This document shows positions 36,182 to 45,963 of a DNA stretch of 64,000 bases, piece after piece. Position 1 is the first letter of the stretch. Each line of letters starts with the position of its first letter. Made by a program: the position numbers and the translations under genes. The notes below the pieces were generated by a model. It saw only the letters and a list, made by a program, of their open reading frames with translations, was not told the DNA's origin and ran no database searches. The DNA is from Oceanobacillus polygoni (GTDB taxonomy: Bacteria; Bacillota; Bacilli; Bacillales; Amphibacillaceae): NCBI RefSeq assembly GCF_008304605.1, contig NZ_PIJY01000004.1, positions 1-64,000 of the forward strand, in the 5' to 3' direction.

Positions 36182-37459
36182 ATGAAGACAGATCTATTAT
36201 ATGGAAAGCGTGGAATTTCAATAGAATTGCCAGACAACGCTTTTCTCATTGAACCGAAAAATTTGCCAAAACTCGATGATGAAAAAGACGCGATCCGGCA
36301 AGCGTTGCGAAACCCAATTGGTGCCGCATCATTGAAGGAATCTGTTAAATCAACGGATACGGTGTCTATTGTGATAAGCGATATTACGAGACCAACACCA
36401 AATCACATACTCGTTCCCCTATTGATAGAGGAATTAAACCATGTCCCATTAGAAAACTTCGTCATTATTAATGGGACAGGAACACATCGTGACCAAACAC
36501 GAGAAGAATTTGTCCAGATGCTAGGAGAATGGGTAGTTGACAATATTCGAATCATTAATAATCAATGTCATGATAAAGATACACTTGTTAACCTTGGTAA
36601 AAGCAAATTCGGTTGTGATGTCTACCTGAATAAAGAATATGTTGAATCGGATTTTCGTATTGTAACAGGATTTATTGAACCACATTTCTTTGCTGGTTTT
36701 TCTGGTGGACCAAAGGGAATCATGCCAGGGATCGCCGGAATTGAAACGATTTTAACATTCCATAATGCAAGAATGATTGGTGACCCCCTTTCTACCTGGG
36801 GAAATATGGAGAATAATCCGGTACAAGATATGACACGTGAAATTAACAGTCTATGTAAGCCAGATTTTATGTTAAACGTTACATTGAACCGAGAAAAAGA
36901 AATAACAAATGTGTTTGCAGGTGAATTGTACGAAGCACATGATATTGGTTGTGCATTCGCAAAAGAGCATGCAATGTTCCATTGTGAGGAACGCTTTGAT
37001 GTTGTCATTACATCCAATTCCGGTTATCCATTAGACCAGAATTTATATCAGGCAGTAAAAGGGATGAGTGCTGCACATAAGATCGTGAAGGAAGGCGGAT
37101 CTATTATTGTCGCATCGGAATGTTCAGATGGGCTGCCTGATCACGGAAACTATGCAAAAATATTTAAAATGGCTGACAATCCACAAGAATTGCTAGATAT
37201 GATAAATAACCCAGAATTTAAAATGTTTGATCAGTGGCAGGTTCAAAAGCAAGCCGTTATCCAAGTTTGGGCTGATGTGTACGTTTATTCTAAACTATCA
37301 GATCATCAAGTAAAAAATACAATGTTAAAGCCTACCCATGACATCGAACAAACCATAGAAGATTTAAAGAAAAAATATGGTGACTCCATGACAATTGCCG
37401 TTCTTCCACTTGGTCCACTAACCATTCCATATGTGGAAGAAAAAGTGAGTATGAAATAA
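36182..37459 (+). CDS. LarA-family nickel-dependent 2-hydroxyacid racemase/epimerase
   Basis: The 425-residue protein has the LarA active-site pattern: SDITRPTP (D67, R70), GTGTHRDQ (H102), EPHFFAGFSGGPKG (H168, K178) and TFHNARM (H194). The last four sit six positions before the known L. plantarum residues H108, H174, K184 and H200, so the nickel-pincer cofactor pocket appears complete. ATG 36182 with GAGGGA upstream gives the usual length of about 425; ATG 36149 has no ribosome site. Partners glycerate kinase and KdgT suggest glycerate or a sugar acid rather than lactate. No larB, larC or larE cofactor genes are in the window. Confidence 0.85.
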   Translation: MKTDLLYGKRGISIELPDNAFLIEPKNLPKLDDEKDAIRQALRNPIGAASLKESVKSTDTVSIVISDITRPTPNHILVPLLIEELNHVPLENFVIINGTGTHRDQTREEFVQMLGEWVVDNIRIINNQCHDKDTLVNLGKSKFGCDVYLNKEYVESDFRIVTGFIEPHFFAGFSGGPKGIMPGIAGIETILTFHNARMIGDPLSTWGNMENNPVQDMTREINSLCKPDFMLNVTLNREKEITNVFAGELYEAHDIGCAFAKEHAMFHCEERFDVVITSNSGYPLDQNLYQAVKGMSAAHKIVKEGGSIIVASECSDGLPDHGNYAKIFKMADNPQELLDMINNPEFKMFDQWQVQKQAVIQVWADVYVYSKLSDHQVKNTMLKPTHDIEQTIEDLKKKYGDSMTIAVLPLGPLTIPYVEEKVSMK

Positions 37460-37482
37460 GGAAGCCTTTAATGGCTTTCTTA
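37457..37482 (+). terminator. Terminator overlapping the LarA-family stop
   Basis: TAAGGAAGCC pairs with GGCTTTCTTA (one G-T pair) around TTTAAT. Confidence 0.65.
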
Positions 37483-37651
37483 TTCCATACTTCATTATTA
37501 AAATGAACGAGAAATATACAAACTCGCTATACACCCTTTTCCCATTCCAAAATCCTCTTTTATTCCCAATCTTAGTATGGTAATCTATAATGAGGCAATT
37601 TTATAATTTTCCTACACTATTTTGAATGAATATGGAGAAGGTGAGCTGAAT

Positions 37652-39034
37652 TTGAAAAGGTCTTTAATTTTCATAGCTTTTTTAGTATTAATGATCATTC
37701 TTATAGGCTGTAAAGATACAACAAACGAGGAAGCAAATGCAATTAATACTGAAAATAATAATTCAGATGAAGAACAACGTAATCCTATAGAAGCAGAAGA
37801 TAAGGAAGAACCTATCAAGGAAAGTCCAGTGGATTATAAAGAGGATATTGGCAACCTAAAGGTATGGATCGGTGGCGAAATGATTATTGAGGACGATCAA
37901 ATTATTGTAGAAGGCCAAAGTAACCTATTACCAGGGTCGATTATTAGCTCGACGGGAAGCAGCACATTACCAATCGCAGCTTTTATGAAGAATGCAGAGG
38001 TACAAGCGGATGGTTCCTTCCGATTTGAATATCCTGGCTATGATGGGAGTGCGATAATTGATTTCCGATTATCCTCTTTGGGTGAGGATACGACAAAGCA
38101 TTATGGTATATACTTCAATCAAGTGATAGGGCCTCAACTATACAAAACGTCAAGAAGTGATCAGTACGAGGTTCGAACAACTTTGTTATTAGATGCAGAC
38201 CAGGAAACTCCATATACGCTACCAATTGAAACGCCAGAATGGGATGAACTTCCAAATGATTATGGAGATTCGAATGTTTGGATGGATGTCGAGGTAACGA
38301 CGGATCATAAATTTATCTATGTGCATGGAAAAAGTAATCTACTTGAAGGGACATGGTTAGGTGGCGATTTAACGAACGCTACAGATGTTATTGTACCATT
38401 TTCCTATGATTATACGAATGTAAATCCAGATGGTTCCTTTGATCTTAAAATACCTTACCTATCCTTGCGTCCTGGTATGTACATTCCTCTTCAAGTTCAT
38501 GCGAATCAAAATACTTGGGATGATGTTCTAGCGGCTTATGGAGAAGACTTTGGGAAGTTGGAAGGAGATCTTTTACAAACTTCTGAAGATGGAAGCCATT
38601 ATCTTGAAAAGCTTGTTGAATTAGATATTCCAGACATGGAACCACCAGAAAAAGTGGATTTAACAGTTGCTGATGAAGAGATTAAAATGCAAGTGCCCGA
38701 TGATCTCCTGTTTGATTTTGATGAAAGTATATTAATGGATTTTTCCCAAGAGACATTGAATAGTATCCTTGCTGAATTAGAAGAATTAGAACCTGAAACA
38801 ACGATTCATATCAATGGCCATACAGATGATCAAGGGGATGCATCGTATAATTTGAATTTATCTTTAGAACGAGCTGAATCCGTCTTTCATTATTTGGAAG
38901 AACATGGTGATATTAGCCATCTAACGATTCATACAGAAGGATACGGCGAAACTGCTCCAATTGAATCAAATGAAGATGAAGATGGCAGAAGTAAAAATCG
39001 CCGCGTTGAGATTGTCATCAATCCAGAAAGTTAA
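37652..39034 (+). CDS. Lipoprotein with C-terminal OmpA-like domain
   Basis: The 460-residue protein has a lipoprotein signal (MKRSLIFIAFLVLMIILIGC, Cys about residue 20), then an acidic Asn/Glu linker. Two similar extracellular domains follow (each with IYV- or IIVEG-like strands and KSNLL/QSNLL), then an OmpA-type peptidoglycan-binding domain: LLFDFDESIL, INGHTDDQGDASYNLNLSLERAESV, KNRRVEIVI. TTG 37652 follows AAGGTGAG; TTG 37622 would place extra residues before the signal. OmpA domains are usual in Gram-negative outer membranes; here it probably ties a surface lipoprotein to the wall. Confidence 0.8.
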   Translation: MKRSLIFIAFLVLMIILIGCKDTTNEEANAINTENNNSDEEQRNPIEAEDKEEPIKESPVDYKEDIGNLKVWIGGEMIIEDDQIIVEGQSNLLPGSIISSTGSSTLPIAAFMKNAEVQADGSFRFEYPGYDGSAIIDFRLSSLGEDTTKHYGIYFNQVIGPQLYKTSRSDQYEVRTTLLLDADQETPYTLPIETPEWDELPNDYGDSNVWMDVEVTTDHKFIYVHGKSNLLEGTWLGGDLTNATDVIVPFSYDYTNVNPDGSFDLKIPYLSLRPGMYIPLQVHANQNTWDDVLAAYGEDFGKLEGDLLQTSEDGSHYLEKLVELDIPDMEPPEKVDLTVADEEIKMQVPDDLLFDFDESILMDFSQETLNSILAELEELEPETTIHINGHTDDQGDASYNLNLSLERAESVFHYLEEHGDISHLTIHTEGYGETAPIESNEDEDGRSKNRRVEIVINPES

Positions 39035-39042
39035 GTACGATG

Positions 39043-39080
39043 GGATTTTCCACAAAGTAATTTAGTGGGAAATCCTTTTT
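39043..39080 (+). terminator. Rho-independent terminator
   Basis: GGATTTTCCAC and GTGGGAAATCC pair with one G-T mismatch, followed by five T. Confidence 0.85.
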
Positions 39081-39142
39081 ATATTCATCTAATCCCCATT
39101 CGTTACGCTATTGATTTGTACGTTACCCATTCGAAAAAGAAT

Positions 39143-39174
39143 AGAGCCATACCGAGATTCCCCGGTATAGCTCT
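39143..39174 (-). terminator. Terminator of the YvbJ-like gene
   Basis: AGAGCCATACCG pairs with CGGTATAGCTCT around a short loop, with T-rich sequence on the leftward side (TTCTTTTTCG). Confidence 0.75.
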
Positions 39175-39176
39175 CC

Positions 39177-40994
39177 CTATTCATCAATATTTACTAATAC
39201 TACTTCATTACCATCTTTTTCTACGATATATTTCCAAACATAATCATTTGTTTCTTCTTTACCACTCTCATAGATTACTTTAATTTTTTCTTCTGTGGTT
39301 ACCATCCATTTATCTTCTTTTTCTTCGATATTTGTTACCACTGCATTAATTACCTCTTGCGTTACCCCATTTTCATTCAATCGATCTACAAGACCTAATT
39401 GCATATCGTACAATTCACTTCCATCTTTAATGAAAGGTTTTACGTAATTATAATCATTCGTATTAATTGCCTCTACAAGGTTATAAATATAATTTAATGT
39501 GACTTCCTCAATTTGATCATCACTTATTACTTCACTCGTTGAAACTACTGTAGATTTATCCGCCTTGTGTAATTCTTTAGATCCTTCCAATTTCACCAAG
39601 GAATTACTATCATCAAAGTCACTCGACCAAAAACTATTCGCATAACAGTCATCTATTAACCACTGGTCATCCTCATTATAGACTATTTCCAGATTACAAT
39701 AATTAATTCTTTCTGCTAAATTCGCTTCTTCATCAGAGTAGTGAAACGCGGACGTAAAATAAAAAGCAGTTGGAACAGCAACAGTTGATTCTTCCTCGTA
39801 AAATTGAAGGTTGTTAAAATCAACTTCAATCTTATCTAATTGTCCCGTAAAATAATTCTCCATATCCTTGTCATATTCGAAATTTGATACAAACGTATCT
39901 TTCATTTCATCTGTTATATTAGAAAATAAGTTTGCATCATGTCCAGCATGTGCTTTGACATATTCTTCTCCATATACGCTAATTTCTTCTGATAATGATT
40001 CTATTAAACCCTCACTAATTTTATCAACATATAGTTCATAATACGTATCTTCTAATTTCAGCTTATCTAATTTAACCTTTCCCCATTTCGTTTCAATAAC
40101 TGGAGTTACAGTAATGGAACCATCTAAATCCAATGGACCAAGTTCATTTATGACTAGGCTGTCATTAAAATTAATTTGTTGGTCGTTCAATTCAATGTAG
40201 GCTTTTTCAACTGGAACTCCATTTGTATTGTATAAATCCAACATTACATAATCGGCTTCCAATTCTACGTCATGCATAACCCAGTCGCTATACTCATCTG
40301 CTAGAATAACGGTATCGTTCGCCTCTACTTCTGTATACTCGCCACTAAATTTACTACTCAAATTATAAATTCCTGGAGACATTGGTCCATATACAATTCG
40401 GTAATCTTCATCCTCATGAATTGAAATCTCTGAATCATTAAATGTATTCACTACACCTTCAAATGGATTGTAAACCTCGATGTATTGAGATTTTACCGAA
40501 ATACTAAGTCGATCGAATATTCCAAGCCATTTCCCATTTTGAACCAGGGTAAATAGCTCATTTTCAGCCAAAAATCTTTCAGAACTTATAGCAGCTAAAT
40601 TAATATATTCATTATCTGCTTTCGCAAGAGAAATTAAGGCTTCTATCTCAGCATCGGATAACTCAGAATCATAGTTCAAAACAGCTATATTCTGAATCAC
40701 TTTCTGATTTTCTTCTTTTAATGCTTCGACAAATCTTTCAACCGTATTTTCGGCTGACATATATGATTTCCCCCACATATAAAATCCGGCAAAAATAACG
40801 AACAAACCTGCTGCAACACTCACAATCATTTTTTGCTTTTTCGTAAGCTTTCTACTTTGTTTCGACTCTACTGGCGGATTTACTTGCTTTTTAGGATCTG
40901 TCTTACTTGGCGTTTCCAGTTTATGCCCGCAATGTTGACAGAATTTTAACGAAGAGGCTATAGAACCCCCGCACTCTTTACAAAATTTATTCAT
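39177..40994 (-). CDS. YvbJ/TcaA-like zinc-ribbon membrane protein
   Basis: The 605-residue protein begins with a double CxxC zinc ribbon (FCKECGG, then FCQHCGHK). It then has a basic linker, one membrane helix (IVSVAAGLFVIFAGFYMWG) and a long extracellular part with acidic beta-rich domains. The last domain (YIYNLVEAINTNDYNYVKPFI) is of the TcaA C-terminal, NTF2-like type. This matches YvbJ of B. subtilis in order and length. TcaA proteins affect cell wall and glycopeptide response; the function here is unproven. The start ATG 40994 follows AAGAAGGATATC. Confidence 0.8.
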   Translation of the reverse strand: MNKFCKECGGSIASSLKFCQHCGHKLETPSKTDPKKQVNPPVESKQSRKLTKKQKMIVSVAAGLFVIFAGFYMWGKSYMSAENTVERFVEALKEENQKVIQNIAVLNYDSELSDAEIEALISLAKADNEYINLAAISSERFLAENELFTLVQNGKWLGIFDRLSISVKSQYIEVYNPFEGVVNTFNDSEISIHEDEDYRIVYGPMSPGIYNLSSKFSGEYTEVEANDTVILADEYSDWVMHDVELEADYVMLDLYNTNGVPVEKAYIELNDQQINFNDSLVINELGPLDLDGSITVTPVIETKWGKVKLDKLKLEDTYYELYVDKISEGLIESLSEEISVYGEEYVKAHAGHDANLFSNITDEMKDTFVSNFEYDKDMENYFTGQLDKIEVDFNNLQFYEEESTVAVPTAFYFTSAFHYSDEEANLAERINYCNLEIVYNEDDQWLIDDCYANSFWSSDFDDSNSLVKLEGSKELHKADKSTVVSTSEVISDDQIEEVTLNYIYNLVEAINTNDYNYVKPFIKDGSELYDMQLGLVDRLNENGVTQEVINAVVTNIEEKEDKWMVTTEEKIKVIYESGKEETNDYVWKYIVEKDGNEVVLVNIDE

Positions 40995-41076
40995 ATGTAT
41001 GATATCCTTCTTTTTTATGTTATTAATTTGTAAACTCTACGTTCTATGTATACTACTAATTGCATTTTTATGTTAT

Positions 41077-41514
41077 CTACTTCAACATTTCCTCTAAATC
41101 CTCTAAATCAAAATCTTCTGCATCAACTATAAAATAACTTCCACTCACTTTTTTCAATACCCAGAAAAAGAAATCATCCTCATCTAATTGCGTAGCAACC
41201 AATTCCCAATTCTCCCCATACATATCATCTAATTCTTCAATAGCTTCTGGTTTTAATTCTTTTCGCTTTACCTCTTTTAAGTTCATATTTTCGATACCAC
41301 CAATATCCAAAACACTCCAAGATATGTCATCCATAACCTCATCCAGATAGTAGCTATCATATCCGTCAAATTGCGAAAAGAGCTGGGCGACTTTTTCACG
41401 ATCCCCATCAAGAGATGCCCTATACACATCCTCAACAGCAGAAACAGCTCCTTGACTACACCCACTTAAAAATAATACCAAAATAAATAATCCAAAAATA
41501 AATTGCTTTCTCAT
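41077..41514 (-). CDS. Small lipoprotein
   Basis: The 145-residue protein has a signal peptide with lipobox LSGC (MRKQFIFGLFILVLFLSGC), followed by an acidic domain of alternating helix and strand (VSAVEDVYRASLDGDREKVAQLFSQF) resembling NTF2-like or DUF4878-type lipoproteins. ATG 41514 has GGAGG six bases upstream, so the longer frame to 41628 is rejected. It lies upstream of, and in the same direction as, the YvbJ-like gene. Confidence 0.75.
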   Translation of the reverse strand: MRKQFIFGLFILVLFLSGCSQGAVSAVEDVYRASLDGDREKVAQLFSQFDGYDSYYLDEVMDDISWSVLDIGGIENMNLKEVKRKELKPEAIEELDDMYGENWELVATQLDEDDFFFWVLKKVSGSYFIVDAEDFDLEDLEEMLK

Positions 41515-41861
41515 GATGCTCCTCCTATTCTTCTTTTTTATAGCAGGGAAAATAAATGAATTGATATAAAAACAGTATAAAATCCCCGTATAAATTACAG
41601 CACAAGAATAATTATAGGTTATTTGCACTAGTTTGTTAAGCCTATAATAATATAAAAAATTATAACTATTAAATAATAAAAATTACCTTTTAATCATAAA
41701 ATAGTTTGTTATAATAGTAATTTGTAGCCTAATAATAATAGGTACTTATTACCATTCAACGATATGAAAGGAGGTTTATTAGGTATTTAAGCATATACAT
41801 ACAAGTCATGTTAGATTACATATTTGGTAAATAAAATTTACTTAAAAAGGAGAGTTTAATT
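41515..41861. other. AT-rich divergent intergenic stretch
   Basis: No gene is seen. TATAAT at 41710-41715 may be a -10 box for the rightward gene. An AAAGGAGG at 41769-41776 is followed by no start codon at usable distance except a seven-codon frame that contains it. Confidence 0.4.
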
Positions 41862-42662
41862 ATGCTAATATGTCCTAAATGTAACTTCCAACAGGAATCA
41901 GGCAAGTTTTGTGGTGCTTGTGGAGAACAAGTAATAGAAAGTGATGAAGGACAAACCCAAAGCCCTCAGCAGGAAGTAAGAGCAGGATTTGAGCAAGCTG
42001 CAACGGCTACAGCCATCCAGCCATCAGCCTCTGCAATTAAAAGTGGTGTCAGTCATTACTGGTCTTATTTTTTAAATTTACTTAAAAACCCGACACACGC
42101 TTTTGCGTCAACTGAAAAACACTTTGTTAGCGGCTTAATTACACTGGGATTATTTGCTATTATCTATGCATTTAGTCTTTATTTCCTAGCAAGTACTATT
42201 GCACGTTCACTCGGTGGCTTCTTTAGTGTTACTATACCTTTCTTTGATCTAACATCCAGATTGATATTTGGCGTTATTCTATCATTTGCTATTACCTTTG
42301 GAAGTGCATTCGCAATGACAAAGCTAGCAAAGAATCAGGAATCATTCAAAACTTTATTAACACAATATGGCAGTATTATCGTACCTTTCACTGCACTAAA
42401 TGTTGTTGCTATGCTGGGCGGTATTATAGGATCCATTGAATTGACAATCGTTCCATTAATCTTATCCATGATTTTTGCTTTTGTTTTTATCCCTGTATTA
42501 TTTGTTTATGAAAAAGCATCAAAAGTAAATCCAAACGGGCAAAAAATCTACCTCAGCTTAGCAACAGTAGTTTTAATTACAATCATTTCATATATTTTAG
42601 GAGAACTATTATTCTCAAGCATCATTGAAGATGTGGAAAGAATTCTTTATCGTGTATTATAA
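41862..42662 (+). CDS. Zinc-ribbon YIP1-like membrane protein
   Basis: The 266-residue protein has an N-terminal zinc ribbon (ICPKCNF, FCGACGEQ), a Gln/Ala-rich linker, and then about five membrane helices (FVSGLITLGLFAIIYAFSLYFL onward). This is a YIP1/DUF-type layout common in Bacillaceae beside YvbJ-like genes. AAAAGGAGAG lies before ATG 41862. Divergence from the YvbJ-like and lipoprotein genes suggests a shared envelope-related role. Function unknown. Confidence 0.75.
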   Translation: MLICPKCNFQQESGKFCGACGEQVIESDEGQTQSPQQEVRAGFEQAATATAIQPSASAIKSGVSHYWSYFLNLLKNPTHAFASTEKHFVSGLITLGLFAIIYAFSLYFLASTIARSLGGFFSVTIPFFDLTSRLIFGVILSFAITFGSAFAMTKLAKNQESFKTLLTQYGSIIVPFTALNVVAMLGGIIGSIELTIVPLILSMIFAFVFIPVLFVYEKASKVNPNGQKIYLSLATVVLITIISYILGELLFSSIIEDVERILYRVL

Positions 42663-42668
42663 AAAAAG

Positions 42669-42710
42669 AACAGGAACCTTATGGATAGATATTTAAGGTT
42701 CCTGTTTTTA
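42669..42710. terminator. Bidirectional terminator
   Basis: AACAGGAACCTTA pairs with TAAGGTTCCTGTT and is flanked by A and T runs between convergent genes. Confidence 0.85.
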
Positions 42711-42741
42711 TCTGGGCATGCAATCCATCGTTTCGGTTTTA

Positions 42742-43794
42742 CTATCGAGGATTTACATCCATATGAGCAAATCCAGCACTAGTATTTATCTCCCCGTAGA
42801 TTTTACTTCTTTCTAAATCGCTACCATTCAACCATGATTCAAAATCAATTTTCACAGGATCCTGATTGCCTCCAAGCGCAATCCATGCCTGCTTTTCTTT
42901 CGGAAAATATGCCGACGTATGTAATGTACCTGACCAGCTTTTGTAGTTACTTACAAATACCCCTTTATCTGTATCATTCAATAGTCGAAATGCTTGATAA
43001 GCATCCGTTGCTTGTGACTTTTGATTGTTGATTGCATTCAGTCTTTCTTGTGACTCCGCAATAAAACGGCGATTCTCATGCTGCAGAACCTCAAAATGAT
43101 TCGTACAGACATTCGATTGATGTACCTGAACAGATCTTGGCGTTGCTTCAATTACATAGGTTTCTTCTTTTTCATCCAACACAATATAACTAAATGAGGT
43201 CCGGTGTGGTATCTCTTTTACAAGCTCAATTGCTTCTTCGACAGTAGCACACATTTCTAAAATAATTCTTCCGATCATATGACAAATAAATCCGTCACCC
43301 GGATTTTTACGATGCATGAAGTTGTAACCCATTACTAGCCCCTTTTCATTCATGCCATCCATTCGACCAGTTACTCGTTGGGATGGCCCGATAACAGCAT
43401 ATCCACCATCGCTTGGCTGGAATATATTATAGCGTCCCTCATATGTTTTCGGATGATAATCATAGTTCCGAATCATATAATCCTTCCCAGTTAAAATCGA
43501 ACAGCCACTATAGACAGGTTGCACACGATAGTTACCAAAGTCACGAAGAATGATGGACATTGGCTGTTCAAGCGCATCTCGCAGTCCGAGCAACTCTTCC
43601 CATATTCCCGGTGCAAACCGCATAAATGCTTGTTTTGCTTCAGCCTCATCAATTGTGAACCGTGGTCTTCTCAATTTCCAATCGCGATGTCTATTTTTAA
43701 TAATTAATGACTCTTTCAGAAGCTCACCTTGCATATAGCCATAATCATAATGATTCCCACGAAATTGAATAATATCACTATAAACGTTTCTCAC
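42742..43794 (-). CDS. C45-family acyltransferase/peptidase-like protein
   Basis: The 350-residue protein resembles the isopenicillin-N acyltransferase (C45, Ntn-hydrolase) family: RGNHYDYGYMQGE at the start, YSGCSILTGKDYMIRNYDYHP with the likely nucleophile Cys after Gly, GRMDGMNEKGLVMGYNF, and SYIVLDEKEETYVIEATP. Many members cleave themselves before that Cys to become active. They hydrolyse or transfer amide-linked acyl groups; the substrate is unknown. GTG 43794 follows AAAGGGTGATC. It is a single gene between terminators. Confidence 0.8.
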   Translation of the reverse strand: MRNVYSDIIQFRGNHYDYGYMQGELLKESLIIKNRHRDWKLRRPRFTIDEAEAKQAFMRFAPGIWEELLGLRDALEQPMSIILRDFGNYRVQPVYSGCSILTGKDYMIRNYDYHPKTYEGRYNIFQPSDGGYAVIGPSQRVTGRMDGMNEKGLVMGYNFMHRKNPGDGFICHMIGRIILEMCATVEEAIELVKEIPHRTSFSYIVLDEKEETYVIEATPRSVQVHQSNVCTNHFEVLQHENRRFIAESQERLNAINNQKSQATDAYQAFRLLNDTDKGVFVSNYKSWSGTLHTSAYFPKEKQAWIALGGNQDPVKIDFESWLNGSDLERSKIYGEINTSAGFAHMDVNPR

Positions 43795-44036
43795 CTGCGA
43801 TCACCCTTTGTTGGTAATTTATTTTTTCTCTTTTAAGGTTATGTTTGGAATAAAATTCAAGCTACTATAGCTTATCATTTTTTAATTGGGGAAGGAAAGA
43901 ATGGCTTAGGACACTCCTATAATCTTTTTTGAATACTATTCAATTCCTCAATAACTTCTATTACACATTCAAATAATCAAAAGTTCCGAAAATTATTGAT
44001 TAATAAAACACATCATGCTTTAATTTATATAACCTA

Positions 44037-44051
44037 TTGACAACGCTTACA
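44037..44051 (+). promoter_or_regulatory. Candidate cre site before the APC permease
   Basis: TTGACAACGCTTACA fits the cre consensus with one mismatch, 21 bases before the start codon. The TTGACA could also be read as a -35 box, but the distance to the start makes that unlikely. Confidence 0.4.
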
Positions 44052-44072
44052 ATATGAGAGGAGAATTTAAAT

Positions 44073-45566
44073 ATGGAAGAGCGTCAGCAATTAAAAAAGA
44101 CATTGAAGCCACATTGGGTTTGGGCAATTGCATTTGGATCAGCAATTGGCTGGGGAGCTTTTGTGCTTCCAGTAGACTGGCTATCTATGGCCGGGCCACT
44201 TGGCGTAATTATCGGATTTTCAATTGGGGCAGTTTTAATGATCATTATTGGAGTTAGCTTTAGCTCTCTTATTGAAAAACTTCCAGTTACTGGAGGAGGA
44301 TTCGCGTATGCCTATTATGGTCTTGGGAGGTACCATGCTTTTATCTGTGGGTGGTTCCTTACATTAGGGTATGTTGCAATTGTTGCGCTAAATGCATCTG
44401 CACTTGCACTTCTAGGGAAATTCGTCTTACCTTCCATTGTTGAACGAGGTTATATGTATTCAATTGCAGGCTGGGAGGTTTATACAGGTGAAGTTATCGT
44501 TGCCTGTGTTTCATTAGCTGTTTTCGCCCTTGTCAATATCCGTGGGGCAAGTTCTTCTGCCTTTAGTCAATTTGTATTTTGCATCTGCTTATTTGGCGGG
44601 GTTACGTTATTAACCATTGCTATGATTGTTCATCCTACAAGTTCCTTTTCCAATTTACAACCGCTCTTTCAACCTGGGGTCGGTTCTATCGCATCGATAG
44701 CAGCCATTATTGCAATTGCACCATGGGCCTATATTGGTTTTGATAATATCCCTCAGGCTGCCGAAGAATTTAATTTTTCACCGAAAAAAGCTTTTCGTAT
44801 TATCGTCATTGCCTTAGTTTTCGCAGCTCTTACTTATTCGATGACTGTTATTGCAACTGGGATTGGTCAACCTTGGATGGAAGCTGTTCAAGCAGGATCT
44901 GTTTGGGGAACTGCTATGATTGTTGAAAATGCCTATGGAACAATTGGTGTTATTTTATTATCATTTGCATTAATCATGGGTATCCTTACAGGATTGAATG
45001 GGTTCTACATGTCCGCCAGCCGATTATTATTTGCAATGGGGAGAGCGAAAGTACTTCCAGCAGCTTTCGGAAAACTACATCGCTCACATAAGACACCACA
45101 TGTTGGCATTTTATTCACATTAGCTTTTACGCTTTTTGCTCCTTTCTTTGGGCGAGAAGCATTGTTATGGGTTGTGGATATGTCCGCACTAGGAGTAACC
45201 ATCGCATACTTCTATACATGTTATATAGCTTATCGACTATTCAAATGGTCAGATAATAACGATAAACGTAACAATAAACGTGCTACTGTTGCACCAAGAA
45301 GAAAGTTTCTATGTCTGTTAGGTATCCTAAGCAGTGCCGGATTCCTTCTATTATTAATCGTACCAGGGTCTCCTGGATTTTTAAGTACCCCTTCATGGAT
45401 TGCTTTATTTGTTTGGTTAGGTCTCGGCGCCCTGTTCTTCCTCGTTAAATTTAAACATATTCGAGCTATTCCAAAAGCAGAAATGGATCATTTGATTTTA
45501 GGAGACTTTAAGGATAAAGAGGAAACATCTGATATGCGAGATGATTTGGAGAATGCATCATCTTAG
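44073..45566 (+). CDS. APC-family amino acid permease
   Basis: The 497-residue protein has about 12 helices with the APC start (FGSAIGWGAFVLP), PVTGGGFAYAYYGLGR and APWAYIGFDNIPQAAEEF. The last resembles the substrate-site segment of the YeeF/YgjI or AAT-like branches. AGAGGAGA lies before ATG 44073. The cytoplasmic tail is highly charged (KDKEETSDMRDDLENAS). Substrate is unknown, and there is no enzyme partner in an operon; it is followed by a hairpin at 45593-45625. Confidence 0.8.
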   Translation: MEERQQLKKTLKPHWVWAIAFGSAIGWGAFVLPVDWLSMAGPLGVIIGFSIGAVLMIIIGVSFSSLIEKLPVTGGGFAYAYYGLGRYHAFICGWFLTLGYVAIVALNASALALLGKFVLPSIVERGYMYSIAGWEVYTGEVIVACVSLAVFALVNIRGASSSAFSQFVFCICLFGGVTLLTIAMIVHPTSSFSNLQPLFQPGVGSIASIAAIIAIAPWAYIGFDNIPQAAEEFNFSPKKAFRIIVIALVFAALTYSMTVIATGIGQPWMEAVQAGSVWGTAMIVENAYGTIGVILLSFALIMGILTGLNGFYMSASRLLFAMGRAKVLPAAFGKLHRSHKTPHVGILFTLAFTLFAPFFGREALLWVVDMSALGVTIAYFYTCYIAYRLFKWSDNNDKRNNKRATVAPRRKFLCLLGILSSAGFLLLLIVPGSPGFLSTPSWIALFVWLGLGALFFLVKFKHIRAIPKAEMDHLILGDFKDKEETSDMRDDLENASS

Positions 45567-45963
45567 AATAAATTTGTTTTGTCTTGTTTCAAAAAGGAGT
45601 TTATTAATATCTATATAAACTCTTTCTAAATTTAAATACTTTAGAATAATATAGATAAAAGTACCATTTGTTGTTTTAAGTAAAATACAATTTTTTGAAC
45701 CAAGAGAATGATATGGTTAAATAATAACCCTCTTATTAAACATAGAGGTCCGGATGTTCTGACCTTAATAAATTTAAAATTCAACTAATGTTTAACGTTA
45801 AATTCTAATACTATCTAAACAAAATCACACTTTACCTAAGGTATGATTTATGTAAAGACTCTACCTAGTGATCGATCGTATACCTTTTTCTTTAAGTTTC
45901 AATGAAAAAGAAAGCTTCATTAGCTATCCGTTATATAAAATTTAATTATAAAGGGGAGATCAT
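45567..45963. other. Gene-free stretch with one hairpin
   Basis: AAAGGAGTTTA (45593) pairs with TAAACTCTTT (45616-45625) as a likely terminator of the APC gene. The remaining 330 bases show no coding frame; they should hold the promoter of the SSS symporter operon, but no clear boxes stand out. Confidence 0.45.

Noticed and set aside
41760..41792. Strong AAAGGAGG site followed by a seven-codon frame
   Set aside because: No conserved product or attenuator structure is visible; it may be a chance site or leader, so not listed as a gene.
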